A DNA stretch of 64,000 bases from DASQFQ01 sp963802905. GTDB lineage: Bacteria; Actinomycetota; Thermoleophilia; Solirubrobacterales; Solirubrobacteraceae. The notes beneath the pieces were generated by a model that saw only the letters and a program-made list of their open reading frames with translations, was not told the origin of the DNA and made no database searches. The stretch covers positions 1 to 64,000 of the forward strand of contig CAWDKH010000019.1 in NCBI GenBank assembly GCA_963802905.1. Reading direction: 5' to 3'. Every line of letters begins with the position of its first letter. Positions within the stretch are counted from its first letter, which is position 1. This document shows, in pieces, positions 16,563 through 24,544 of this stretch. The translations under genes were made by a program, and so were the position numbers.

Positions 16563-17048
16563 ATGGACTGGTGGTTCTTTGCAGAAGGGACGGAGGCGGA
16601 GGCGCGCGAGTTCCTCGAGCGCTTCCTCGACGACGGCGCGGCGATGGAGTTCGGCGCGACCGCCGACTTCAGCCTCGCGTCGGTACCCGAAGTGGTGGAC
16701 ACGATCCGGCCGGAGGTCGAGCTGATCGACGCCCCGCCACCCGATGACGCGCCCGACTGGGTGCGCGACGTCGTCACCGAGCACGGCGGCGGCTTCCGCG
16801 ACTTCGCCGAGACCTCGCGCTCGGCCGTGCTGCGCGCCGCCTATTACCTCGGCGCGAGCTTCGTCTCGACCTACCCGGTGCTGCGGTGGGAGATCGGCGG
16901 GGACCAGCGGCCCGAGGTCCGCCAGCCGGTGGTGACCGGCTTCGCGTCAGGCGAGGACCTCGCGGTGCTCGTCGGCGCCGAGGCGCTGCTCGCCGGCGGC
17001 GACACGGCCGCAGCCGTGGCCCGCTGGCGCGACGCCGTCGCGGGCTGA
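16563..17048 (+). CDS. hypothetical protein downstream of PadR
   Basis: A 161-residue soluble protein beginning MDWWFFAEGTEAEAREFLER. It is acidic, with alternating helices and strands and no signal peptide or transmembrane segment. No family is recognised. The 2-base gap to the PadR gene implies one transcript and perhaps a regulator-partner relation. Confidence 0.65.
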   Translation: MDWWFFAEGTEAEAREFLERFLDDGAAMEFGATADFSLASVPEVVDTIRPEVELIDAPPPDDAPDWVRDVVTEHGGGFRDFAETSRSAVLRAAYYLGASFVSTYPVLRWEIGGDQRPEVRQPVVTGFASGEDLAVLVGAEALLAGGDTAAAVARWRDAVAG

Positions 17049-17201
17049 GATGGCCGATCCCCGACGACCCGCCTGCACGCGTCCCGCGGCGCATGGCGGC
17101 ACCCGCCGGGAGGGGTCGTGGCGCTGCCACTATCCCCCTCCGGCGTGCCGCCCTGCATCCGGGACACGACATCCGGGCACGGCGGCCGCGGGATCGCATA
17201 G

Positions 17202-17660
17202 GTGGCGAAGGTCAGCGCCGCGCAGGCCGTGCCGGGTCTCGCCTCGGAGGCGGAGGAGCTCTGGTACGACCCGAAGCGCTGGCCGGGCTGGATCGACGGC
17301 TTCAGCCACGTCGTCAAGCTCGAGGGCGAGTGGCCCGCCGTGGGCGCGCGGTCCGTGTGGGAGTCGCGGCCCGGCGGGCGGGGGCGGGTGGTCGAGCGCG
17401 TGACCGCCTACGAGGCGCGGACCGGCCAGACGCTCGAGGTCGAGGACGAGCAGCTGCGTGCGACGCAGCGGGTGTCGTTCGAGCCCGGCCCGGAGGGGGT
17501 GCAGGTGGCGCTGGAGCTCGATTACGAGCTCAAGAACCGCAATCTGTTCACGCCGCTGACCGACGCGCTGTTCATCCGCCGCTCGCTGCGCGAGTCGCTG
17601 ACGCGGACGCTGGTGCGGTTCGCTCGCGAGCGGCGGGGAGACATGGAGCTCGGCGCCTGA
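17202..17660 (+). CDS. SRPBCC (START-like) family protein
   Basis: A 152-residue protein from GTG 17202. Pattern typical of polyketide cyclase/START-like domains: a helix with a W-DP-W pattern (ELWYDPKRWPGWIDGF), beta strands ending WESRPGGRGRVVERV, and a long C-terminal helix (RESLTRTLVRFARER). Such folds bind hydrophobic ligands. The 153 bases upstream (17049-17201) hold no gene that I can support. The stop overlaps the next gene. Confidence 0.75.
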   Translation: MAKVSAAQAVPGLASEAEELWYDPKRWPGWIDGFSHVVKLEGEWPAVGARSVWESRPGGRGRVVERVTAYEARTGQTLEVEDEQLRATQRVSFEPGPEGVQVALELDYELKNRNLFTPLTDALFIRRSLRESLTRTLVRFARERRGDMELGA

Positions 17661-18058
17661 GCCGCAATCGTGCGGTCATCGAGGAGTTCCGCGCGAACGG
17701 CGGCAAGGTGGGCGGCGAGCTGCGCAGCACGCCGCTGCTGCTGCTCGGGACGACCGGCGCCAGGAGCGGTCGGCCTCGCACGACACCGCTCGCATACCGC
17801 AGGGTCGGCGGTCGCCTCTACGTCGTCGCCTCCAGCGGCGGCCGGCCGACCCACCCGGGCTGGTACTTCAACCTGCGCGCCCATCCCCAGGTGAACGTCG
17901 AGGTCGGCGAGGAGCGCTTCGCCGCCACCGCAACCGTGCTCGAGGGCGCGGAGCGCGACCGCGTGTTCGCGGCCATCGTCGAGCGATCGCCGGACGCGGG
18001 CAGGCACCAGGCGAAAGCCGGGCGCACGATCCCGGTGATCGCGCTCGACCCGCTGTGA
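17657..18058 (+). CDS. deazaflavin (F420)-dependent nitroreductase-family protein, probable CTG start
   Basis: A 133-residue protein with the split-barrel pattern of the DDN/F420-dependent family: FRANGGKVGG, LLLLGTTGARSGRPRTTPLAY, PTHPGWYFNLRAHPQVNVEV. There is no ATG, GTG or TTG at the right place. CTG 17657 overlaps the TGA of the preceding gene as CTGA and has GGAG at 17645-17648, 8 bases upstream, so CTG is the best start. A start at GTG 17709 would remove conserved residues. F420 use is inferred from the family. Confidence 0.8.
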   Translation: MSRNRAVIEEFRANGGKVGGELRSTPLLLLGTTGARSGRPRTTPLAYRRVGGRLYVVASSGGRPTHPGWYFNLRAHPQVNVEVGEERFAATATVLEGAERDRVFAAIVERSPDAGRHQAKAGRTIPVIALDPL

Positions 18059-18118
18059 CTCTGCGGCGGACTACGGCTCTTGAGCCGCCCCTCATCTGCC
18101 GATGCATCATGTGAGCTG

Positions 18119-18661
18119 ATGCGTCGCTTTCCCCTGACCCTGCGTGCCCTTGTGCTGCTGCCGCTGCTGGCGGTCCTCACGGACCAGACGCGGGCGGCGG
18201 TGCTGTGCGGGCCGCGCGCGGAGAGCTGCCTCGAGGCAGCCGGCCAGGGCTGGTACGCCAGTGCCGGGATGATCGCGCTCGCGGTCTACGGCCTCGGGCT
18301 CGCCCTGCTCGTCGCGCGGCTGGCCGGCAGCGCGCCTGGTCTCGGGCGCCTGTGGGCGCTCGCCACCGGCGCGATCTGGGCCTCGTGCGCCGCTCAGGCT
18401 GGTCTCGCCTCGCTGCTCGGCGCGGGCTCCGCGCTCGGCGGCGGCTGGCTCGGGCTGCTCGCGCTCGGCGTGGTCGCCGGCGCCGTACTCGCGCTGGCCC
18501 TGCGGGTGGCGCCCACGCTGGTTCGCGCACTGCGGCCTTCCGCGCCGCGCCTGCACTCCTTCGCCGCGGTCGCCTCGCGACCGCTCGAGCGCTCGTGGAT
18601 GGGCACGAGCGCCGCCCGGCTGCGCCTTACGCGCGGCCGCGCGCCGCCGGTCGTCGCGTAG
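18119..18661 (+). CDS. membrane protein upstream of the DsbA-VKOR pair
   Basis: A 180-residue protein with a signal-like first helix (LTLRALVLLPLLAVL) and further hydrophobic segments at about residues 50-70, 78-98 and 104-128. The loop after the first helix has two Cys (VLCGPRAESC), which would be extracytoplasmic and could form a disulfide. The last about 50 residues are basic and soluble. It precedes the thiol-disulfide genes on the same strand by 44 bases and may belong to the same function; that link is inference. Confidence 0.65.
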   Translation: MRRFPLTLRALVLLPLLAVLTDQTRAAVLCGPRAESCLEAAGQGWYASAGMIALAVYGLGLALLVARLAGSAPGLGRLWALATGAIWASCAAQAGLASLLGAGSALGGGWLGLLALGVVAGAVLALALRVAPTLVRALRPSAPRLHSFAAVASRPLERSWMGTSAARLRLTRGRAPPVVA

Positions 18662-18705
18662 TTCCGCGACCGACCTGCACATTTCCCAACTCTCGAAGGA
18701 GTCTC

Positions 18706-19440
18706 ATGTCCACCATCACCAAGCGCGAGCTGCGCGAGCAGCGCCGCGCCGAACGCCAGGCCGCTGAGGCGGCCGAGGCCGCACGTGCCACCCGCCGCCG
18801 CCGTGCGGCCCTGCTCGGCGGCGCCGCAACCCTCGCGGCGATCGTCGTCGCCGTCGCCGCGATCGCCTCGTCCTCCGGAGGCGCCGCCCCGAAGGTCAAG
18901 CCCGTCGAGTCCTCACTGTTCGCCGGGATCCCCGAGCGCAACGGCGTGCTCGGCGACCCGAACGCCAAGGTCACCGTCACCGAGTTCCTCGACCTCCAGT
19001 GCCCGATCTGCGCCGAGGCGTCGAAGCAGACGCTGCCGACGCTGATCAACGACTACGTCCGCACCGGCAAGGTCAAGCTCCAGGCCCGCACGCTGCACTT
19101 CATCGGCCCGGACTCGGCCCGCGCCGCGCGCGCCGCCGCTGCCGCCCAGGAGCAGGGCCGGCTGTGGCCGTTCGTGGAGGCGTTCTACGCCTCACAGGGC
19201 GCCGAGAACTCCGGCTACGTGACCGACAGCTTCCTGCGCGACGTCGCGGACGCCGCCGGCGCGAACCCCGACAAGATCGTCGACGGCACCTCCGATCAGG
19301 GCATGGCGAAGGCAGACGCCGAGGCCGCGAAGCTGCGCGTGAACTCGACGCCCACGTTCACGGTCACCAAGAACGGCAAGACGACGGTGATCGGCTCCGG
19401 CGTGCTCGACGCGGCCGCGCTCAAGGCAGCGCTGCGATGA
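18706..19440 (+). CDS. DsbA-family thiol:disulfide oxidoreductase, membrane-anchored
   Basis: A 244-residue protein from ATG 18706 with a strong AAGGAG ribosome-binding site. A charged, coiled N-terminus (KRELREQRRAERQAAEAAEA) precedes one transmembrane anchor (about residues 36-56). The thioredoxin-fold domain has the active site CPIC in FLDLQCPICAEASKQ and the cis-Pro in VNSTPTFTVTKNGK. It would introduce disulfides into secreted proteins and be re-oxidised by the VKOR protein encoded next, whose ATG overlaps its stop. Confidence 0.92.
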   Translation: MSTITKRELREQRRAERQAAEAAEAARATRRRRAALLGGAATLAAIVVAVAAIASSSGGAAPKVKPVESSLFAGIPERNGVLGDPNAKVTVTEFLDLQCPICAEASKQTLPTLINDYVRTGKVKLQARTLHFIGPDSARAARAAAAAQEQGRLWPFVEAFYASQGAENSGYVTDSFLRDVADAAGANPDKIVDGTSDQGMAKADAEAAKLRVNSTPTFTVTKNGKTTVIGSGVLDAAALKAALR

Positions 19441-19832
19441 GGCGCGCGTCGCAGCTCGTGGCGGTCGCCGGCCTCGCCATCGCGGGCTACTTGACCGTCG
19501 TCCACTACGCCGGTGGCGAGCCCGTGTGCGCAATCGCACACGGGTGCGCCATAGTCCAGAAATCGAATTACTCGCAGCTGGCGGGCGTGCCCGTCGCGCT
19601 GCTCGGGCTGCTCGGCTACGTCGCCATCCTGGCCGCGCTCGCCCGGGACGGCGAGCGAGGCCGCACGGCAGCGGCGTTCCTGAGCCTCGCGGGCTTCGGG
19701 TTCTCGGTCTGGCTGACGTATGTGGAGGTCGCCAGGCTCGACGCGATCTGCATCTGGTGCGTCGCCTCGGCGATCTGCATGACGCTGCTCGCGGGGCTCT
19801 CCGCGGTGCGGCTCGTGGCGGCGCCCGCGTGA
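19437..19832 (+). CDS. vitamin K epoxide reductase (VKOR) family protein
   Basis: A 131-residue, four-helix membrane protein. The extracytoplasmic loop pair CAIAHGC corresponds to the shuttle cysteines, SNYSQLAGVPVALLGLLGY is the family core, and CIWC is the quinone-proximal redox centre. VKOR replaces DsbB in most actinobacteria, passing electrons from DsbA to quinone. ATG 19437 overlaps the dsbA stop (ATGA), so the two are made together. Confidence 0.93.
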   Translation: MRRASQLVAVAGLAIAGYLTVVHYAGGEPVCAIAHGCAIVQKSNYSQLAGVPVALLGLLGYVAILAALARDGERGRTAAAFLSLAGFGFSVWLTYVEVARLDAICIWCVASAICMTLLAGLSAVRLVAAPA

Positions 19833-19844
19833 AAGACTCAGGCC

Positions 19845-20717
19845 ATGTTCGTCTTCAAAGCTGGTGTCGTCGGGGCGGGTGTCATGGGCGGAGAGATCGC
19901 CCAGGTCATCGCCTCCGCCGACATCCCCGTCCTCCTGAAGGACGTCAAACAGGAATTCGTTGACAAGGGTCTCGAGAAGGCCCGTGAAGTCACCCAGGGC
20001 CAGGTCTCCAAGCTGGTCAAGAAGGAGAAGATCACCCAGGAGCAGGCCGACGCCCAGCTCGAGCACACGCTCGGGCTGATCACCGGCACCACCGAGTACG
20101 ACGACTTCGGCGACGTCGACTTCGTCATCGAGGCGGTCCCGGAGAAGATGGAGATCAAGCACGCGGTCTTCGCCGACCTCGACGCGGCCACTCCCGGACA
20201 CGCGATCCTCGCCTCCAACACGTCGGGGCTCTCGATCACCGAGATCGGCGACATCACGCAGCGCCCGGACAAGGTCGTCGGCTTCCACTTCTTCTGGCCG
20301 GCCTCCTACATGCGCCTGATCGAGGTGATCGAGGGGGAGGAGACCTCGCCTGAGACCGCCCAGGCGGCGGCCAACTTCGCCCAGGCGATCCGCAAGATGC
20401 CGATCCGCTGCGCCGAGTGCCCGGGCTTCGTGGTCAACCGCATCCTCGCCTCGACCGCGTCGGAGATCTGGCGCTACCAGGACGAGACCGGCACCGACGT
20501 CGAGGAGATCGACAGGGCGCTCACCGAGGCGAAGCTCGTCCCGATGGGGCCGTTCCTCCTCGCCGACAACTCAGGCCTCGACACGGCGGTGAAGGTCGCG
20601 CAGGACATGCAGGACGCATACGGCGACCGCTTCTATGTCCACCAGGGCATGGCGGAGCTCGTCGAGCAGGGCAACCTCGGCCGCAAGAGCGGAAAGGGCT
20701 TCTATGAGTACTCCTGA
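19845..20717 (+). CDS. 3-hydroxyacyl-CoA dehydrogenase
   Basis: A 290-residue enzyme of beta-oxidation. The N-terminal Rossmann domain has VVGAGVMGGEIAQ (NAD-binding), VIEAVPEKMEIK with the conserved Glu, SNTSGLSITEI, and HFFWPASYMRLIEVI with the catalytic His. The C-terminal helical domain starts near residue 185 (CPGFVVNRIL). The gene overlaps the following hydratase gene by 14 bases. Confidence 0.93.
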   Translation: MFVFKAGVVGAGVMGGEIAQVIASADIPVLLKDVKQEFVDKGLEKAREVTQGQVSKLVKKEKITQEQADAQLEHTLGLITGTTEYDDFGDVDFVIEAVPEKMEIKHAVFADLDAATPGHAILASNTSGLSITEIGDITQRPDKVVGFHFFWPASYMRLIEVIEGEETSPETAQAAANFAQAIRKMPIRCAECPGFVVNRILASTASEIWRYQDETGTDVEEIDRALTEAKLVPMGPFLLADNSGLDTAVKVAQDMQDAYGDRFYVHQGMAELVEQGNLGRKSGKGFYEYS

Positions 20718-21813
20718 GGCCGCACCGGCCGTCGACGCGGCGCTCGCCGAGCGCTTCCAGCTCAAGGCGTTCGTCGAGTCCTGCCTCGTGCTCGAGGAGG
20801 GCATCGCGGGCGTCCGCGACATCGACCTCGGGATGATGATGGGCACCGGGATGATCCCCGGCCCGTTCGCCCGCGCGGACTTCCGCGGGCTCGACGACGT
20901 GTTGTCGGCGCTCGAGAAGGCCGAGGACGAGTGGGGCGAGCACTTCGAGCCGCCGCTGATCCTGCGCCGGCTCGTCGCCCAGGGCCGCCTGGGGGCCAAG
21001 TCCGGCCAGGGCTTCTACCCCTACCCGCAGCCGGACGCCGGCTACGAGAACGCCAAGGTCAAGCTCGACACCCGCGGCGAGTACGCGATCGCGTGGCTCG
21101 ACAACGCGCCCGCCAACTCGATCTCGCCGGACGTCATCGCCGATCTCGGCAAGGCGTGGGCGGAGGTCGACGGCAACCCGGAGATCAAGGCGTTCATCCT
21201 CGCCTCGCCGAACCCGGCGCTGTTCTGCGCCGGCGCCGACATCAAGGCGTTCACGAAGATGGACGAGAGCTCCGGCCGCGAGCTGCTCGACGGCGCGCAC
21301 GACCTGCTGCGCTCGTGGGAGCAGTCGCGCACGATGACGATCGCGGCCGTCAACGGGCTCGCGTTCGGTGGCGGCAACGAGCTGGCAATGGCCTGCGACG
21401 TCCGCATCGCGGGCTTCTCGGCCACGTTCGGCCAGCCCGAGATCAACCTCGGGATCATCCCCGGCTTCGGCGGCACGCAGCGGCTGCCGCGGCTCGTCGG
21501 CCCGTCCAAGGCGCTCGAGATGAACACGACGGGCGAGGCGATCTCGGCCGAGGACGCCTACGAGCACGGGCTCGTCAACCGCGTCGTCCAGGACCACGAG
21601 CTGTTCGACACCGCGGTCGCGTGGGCGAAGAAGTTCGCGGGCCAGGCCCCGCTGGCGCTCGAGCTGATCAAGCAGGTCTCCCACAAGGGCGACCTCGACG
21701 AGGGCATCGCGGCCGAGAAGCAGGGCTTCGGGACCGCGTTCGCCTCCGAGGACGCGCGCGAGGGCATCGGCGCGTTCCTGGGCAAGCGCACGCCGGAGTT
21801 CAAGGGCAAGTGA
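20704..21813 (+). CDS. 3-hydroxyacyl-CoA dehydrogenase C-terminal domain fused to enoyl-CoA hydratase
   Basis: A 369-residue protein from ATG 20704. Residues about 15-105 are a second 3-hydroxyacyl-CoA dehydrogenase C-terminal helical domain (LVLEEGIAGVRDIDLGMMMG ... GRLGAKSGQGFYPY). Residues about 115-369 are a crotonase with the oxyanion-hole motifs PALFCAGADIKAF and AVNGLAFGGGNELAMACD, and EINLGIIPGFGGTQRL holding the catalytic Glu. With the preceding gene it makes the two-step hydration and oxidation of beta-oxidation. The domain order dehydrogenase-hydratase is that of archaeal fused enzymes, the reverse of E. coli FadB. Confidence 0.92.
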   Translation: MSTPEAAPAVDAALAERFQLKAFVESCLVLEEGIAGVRDIDLGMMMGTGMIPGPFARADFRGLDDVLSALEKAEDEWGEHFEPPLILRRLVAQGRLGAKSGQGFYPYPQPDAGYENAKVKLDTRGEYAIAWLDNAPANSISPDVIADLGKAWAEVDGNPEIKAFILASPNPALFCAGADIKAFTKMDESSGRELLDGAHDLLRSWEQSRTMTIAAVNGLAFGGGNELAMACDVRIAGFSATFGQPEINLGIIPGFGGTQRLPRLVGPSKALEMNTTGEAISAEDAYEHGLVNRVVQDHELFDTAVAWAKKFAGQAPLALELIKQVSHKGDLDEGIAAEKQGFGTAFASEDAREGIGAFLGKRTPEFKGK

Positions 21814-22561
21814 GCAAGAGCGACCCCGCCGCGCTGGCCGAGCTGATCCGCTCGGCCGGCTCGGTGGTGGCGCTGACGGGCGCCGGGATCTCCGTGCCGT
21901 CGGGGATCCCGGACTTCCGCTCGCCGGGGACGGGGCTGTGGGAGAACGTCGACCCGATGGAGGTCGCGCACATCGACGTCTTCCGGCGCGAGCCCGAGCG
22001 CTTCTGGCACTTCTACGGCAACCGCTTCACGCACGCTGCGCGAGAAGCAGCCCAACGGGGCGCACCTCGCGCTCGTGGAGCTCGAGCGGCGCGGGCTGCT
22101 CGACGCCGTGATCACGCAGAACATCGACGGCCTCCACGAGGCGGCCGGCACGCGCGACCTGATCGAGGTCCACGGCTCGATCTCGCACTCCTCGTGCCTC
22201 GAGTGCCTGCGGCGCTACGAGCTGGAGGAGACGCGGGAGCGGCTGGCCGACGACCCCGTCGGCGTCCCCCGCTGCGACTGCGGGCACGCGCTCAAGCCCG
22301 ACGTCGTGCTGTTCGGCGAGTTCCTGCCCATGGAGGCGATGGGCCGGGCGGAGGAGCTGTCCGAGCACGCCGACCTGCTGCTGTGCGTCGGCTCCTCGCT
22401 CGAGGTCTACCCCGTGGCGGGGTTGCCGTCGGTGTGCCTGCGCGCGGGCGGGCAGGCTCGCGATCGTCACCCAGGGCCCGACGAAGTACGACGCGGACGC
22501 CGAGGTGCGGCTCTCGGGCGACGTGGTCGCCGAGCTCGAAGCGGTCGTCGCGGCGCTTTAG
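21810..22561 (+). pseudogene. Sir2-family NAD-dependent protein deacylase, two frameshifts
   Basis: The start GTG 21810 overlaps the previous stop. Frame one carries ALTGAGISVPSGIPDFRSP (NAD-binding). After a +1 break near 22035, frame two carries ITQNIDGLHEAAGTRDLIEV, two zinc Cys pairs (CLEC, CDC) and VGSSLEVYPVAGLP. After a second +1 break near 22451 (an extra A in GGGCAGGCTC), frame three carries LAIVTQGPTKYDADAEVRL and the C-terminus, ending TAG 22561. Removing two bases restores an ordinary sirtuin of about 249 residues that would deacylate lysines with NAD. Either the gene is dead or the sequence has two single-base errors. Confidence 0.85.
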
Positions 22562-22638
22562 GGATTGCGGCCGGCGTAGTAGCCGCCGACGAGGAACGAC
22601 ACGACGACGACGGCGAGGCAGATGGTCAGGATCACCAT
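22558..22638 (-). CDS. 26-residue membrane micropeptide, candidate
   Basis: ATG 22638 opens a 26-codon frame that is one hydrophobic helix (VILTICLAVVVVSFLVGGYY) ending in AGRNP and TAA. It fills the gap between the sirtuin and the VIT-family gene. The helix with a short polar tail is plausible for a real micropeptide. No Shine-Dalgarno is evident, and conservation would have to decide. Confidence 0.35.
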   Translation of the reverse strand: MVILTICLAVVVVSFLVGGYYAGRNP

Positions 22639-22652
22639 TGCCCGGGACGGTA

Positions 22653-23156
22653 CTAGGCGTGGCCCAGCAACACCCCGACGAGGGCGATGATCACGCCGCC
22701 GAGGGTGACCTGGACGAGCGAGAGCCGCATCGAGACCTTGAGGAAGCGCTTGCGGACCCAGGCGATCGCGACGAGCTCGAAGGCGACGACGACGTAGGCG
22801 ACGGTGAGCGCGGTGGAGACGTCGGCGATCAGGAACGGCAGCGCGTGGGCGCTGCCGCCGATGAAGGTGGCGACGCCGGTGATCGCGCCGCGCGTGACCG
22901 ACTCGCCGCGGCCGGTGAGCGAGCCGTCGTCGGACAGCGCCTCTGACAGCCCCATCGAGATCGCGGCGCCCAGCGCGGCGGCGATGCCGATCAGCAGCGC
23001 CGCGCGCGACCCGCTCACGTAGGCGGCGGCGAAGATCGGCGCGAGCGTGGAGAGCGTGCCGTCGATCAGGCCGATCAGACCGGGCTGGATGACCTGCAGG
23101 ACGCGCGAGCGATCGTCGGCGTCGGCCCAGTTGGGGAGGGAGATGTCGGAGAGCAT
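22653..23156 (-). CDS. VIT/CCC1-family metal transporter-like membrane protein
   Basis: A 167-residue protein with about five helices. The Gly-rich helix PGLIGLIDGTLSTLAPIFAA with a conserved Asp, and AAISMGLSEALSDDG, match the VIT1/CCC1 iron and manganese transporter family. It is divergent from a Fur-family gene across a Fur-box-like palindrome, which supports an iron-related role and Fur control. TAGAAT on the minus strand (23170-23175) is a likely -10 element abutting the palindrome. Confidence 0.8.
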   Translation of the reverse strand: MLSDISLPNWADADDRSRVLQVIQPGLIGLIDGTLSTLAPIFAAAYVSGSRAALLIGIAAALGAAISMGLSEALSDDGSLTGRGESVTRGAITGVATFIGGSAHALPFLIADVSTALTVAYVVVAFELVAIAWVRKRFLKVSMRLSLVQVTLGGVIIALVGVLLGHA

Positions 23157-23174
23157 CTGGCCCTATGGGATTCT

Positions 23175-23193
23175 ATCGCAAAGAATTTGCAAT
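23175..23193. promoter_or_regulatory. Fur-box-like 19-base palindrome
   Basis: ATCGCAAAGAATTTGCAAT is an 8-3-8 dyad with one mismatch; its core GCAAAGAATTTGC (23178-23190) is perfect. It lies in the 71-base AT-rich gap between the VIT-family gene and the Fur-family gene, next to the -10 of the former. Length, symmetry, AT-richness and neighbours fit a Fur/PerR/Zur operator controlling both directions. Confidence 0.5.
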
Positions 23194-23227
23194 AACGAAT
23201 TGAATGCTACAGTTAGGGAACCCGAAT

Positions 23228-23635
23228 ATGGACGACCTGAGAGAGACACTCCGCGCGCGCGACATGCGCGTGACCCCGCAGCGGCTCGCGGTCCACGCCG
23301 CGCTTCAGGAGCTCGGGCGGCACAGCACCGCCGAGGAGGTCCTCGCGCGGGTGCACGGGACGGTGCCGGGCGTCTCGCTCCCGACCGTCTACGCCGCGCT
23401 CGAGCTGCTGGCCGACCTAGGGCTCGCCAAGCGCCTGCAGGCCGGCCGCGCCGTGCGCTTCGACCCGCGCACGCAGCCGCACCACCACTTCGTCTGCACC
23501 GTCTGCGGCGCGGTCACGGACCTCGACGCGGACGTCGACCTCGGCCCAGCGCTCGAGCGGGCGCAGGCGCTGGGCGCCCAGGCGAGCGGGGCCGAGGTGA
23601 TCGTCCGCGGCTTGTGCGCCGACTGCGCGCCCTAG
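23228..23635 (+). CDS. Fur-family metal-responsive regulator
   Basis: A 135-residue protein. ATG 23228 is preferred over an upstream start at 23204, because homology begins at DLRETLRARDMRVTPQRLAV and AGGGAA lies upstream. The winged helix covers residues about 1-80 (VSLPTVYAALELLADLGLAK). The dimerisation domain has the metal sites HHHFVCTVCG and CADC, i.e. two CxxC pairs for structural zinc. Whether it senses iron, peroxide or zinc is not decidable. Its stop overlaps that of the convergent methyltransferase at CTAG 23632-23635. Confidence 0.9.
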   Translation: MDDLRETLRARDMRVTPQRLAVHAALQELGRHSTAEEVLARVHGTVPGVSLPTVYAALELLADLGLAKRLQAGRAVRFDPRTQPHHHFVCTVCGAVTDLDADVDLGPALERAQALGAQASGAEVIVRGLCADCAP

Positions 23636-24420
23636 CGGCGCCGGCCGACGGTCAGCAGGTACTCGCGTGTGTGGACGATCTCGCCGTTGACGCGGTAGTT
23701 GGACTCGAAGAAGTCCACCCACGCCGTATGGAGGTCGACGCGTCGCTCTCCGAGCGACTCGGCAAGCGTCCGGGTCGGGCCGTAGCTGGTCGAGAACAGC
23801 TCCCAGTAGTCCTCGCCGGAGGGCACGCGGAGCGTCGAGACGTGCTCCTCGAGGTCGAGCTCGAACCACTCGCCGAGCAGCTCGCGGACGCGCTGCTCGT
23901 CGCCCCAGTCGAACGGGTTCGCCGGCGGCCGCGCCGGCAGGAAGGGCGCCATCACGCCGAACATGCGCGCAAGGCCGCCGGTCGGCGTCCAGTTCGCCAG
24001 CGCGACGAGACCGCCCGGGCGCGTCACGCGCGCGAGCTCGCGCGCGGTCGCTTCGTGGTCGGGCGCGAACATGACCCCGCACGACGACGACACGGCGTCG
24101 AAGCTCGCGTCGGGGAGGTCGAGCTGCTCGCAGTCGCCCACGCGGTAGTCGATCTTTAGGCCCTGCTCCGCGGCGCGCTCGCTCGCGGTCTCGATCAGCA
24201 CCGGCGCGAGGTCGATGCCGGTGACCGCGGCGCCGCTCTCCGCCGCGCGCTCGGCGACGGCGCCGGTGCCGCAGGCGACGTCGAGCCAGCGCACGCCGGG
24301 TGCGGGAGCGAGCCGCTCGATGATGCGCTCGTGGACGTCGGTGATGGTCTCCGTGACGCGCTGATAGGGCCCGGTGCCCCACATCACGCTCTGGCGCTGC
24401 TTGAGCTCGGCGTATGCCAT
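23632..24420 (-). CDS. class I SAM-dependent methyltransferase
   Basis: A 262-residue protein from ATG 24420, with GGAGGAG as ribosome-binding site. Motif I WLDVACGTGAVAERAAESG, the acidic end of strand 2 (VTGIDLAP), DCEQLDLPDASFDAV (motif II/III) and VTRPGGLVALANWTP are those of UbiE/type-11 small-molecule methyltransferases. The substrate is not apparent. Confidence 0.85.
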   Translation of the reverse strand: MAYAELKQRQSVMWGTGPYQRVTETITDVHERIIERLAPAPGVRWLDVACGTGAVAERAAESGAAVTGIDLAPVLIETASERAAEQGLKIDYRVGDCEQLDLPDASFDAVSSSCGVMFAPDHEATARELARVTRPGGLVALANWTPTGGLARMFGVMAPFLPARPPANPFDWGDEQRVRELLGEWFELDLEEHVSTLRVPSGEDYWELFSTSYGPTRTLAESLGERRVDLHTAWVDFFESNYRVNGEIVHTREYLLTVGRRR

Positions 24421-24544
24421 CTGCTCCTCCTGTCCGCTCGGTCGCGAGTGACCGTATGGCCGCGCCGAGCTGCGTCGCATCGGGGACCGCCACCTATCTT
24501 GGGCGCCCTCGCTACCTACAACGGCAGGGCCGTATCGTTGGCGC

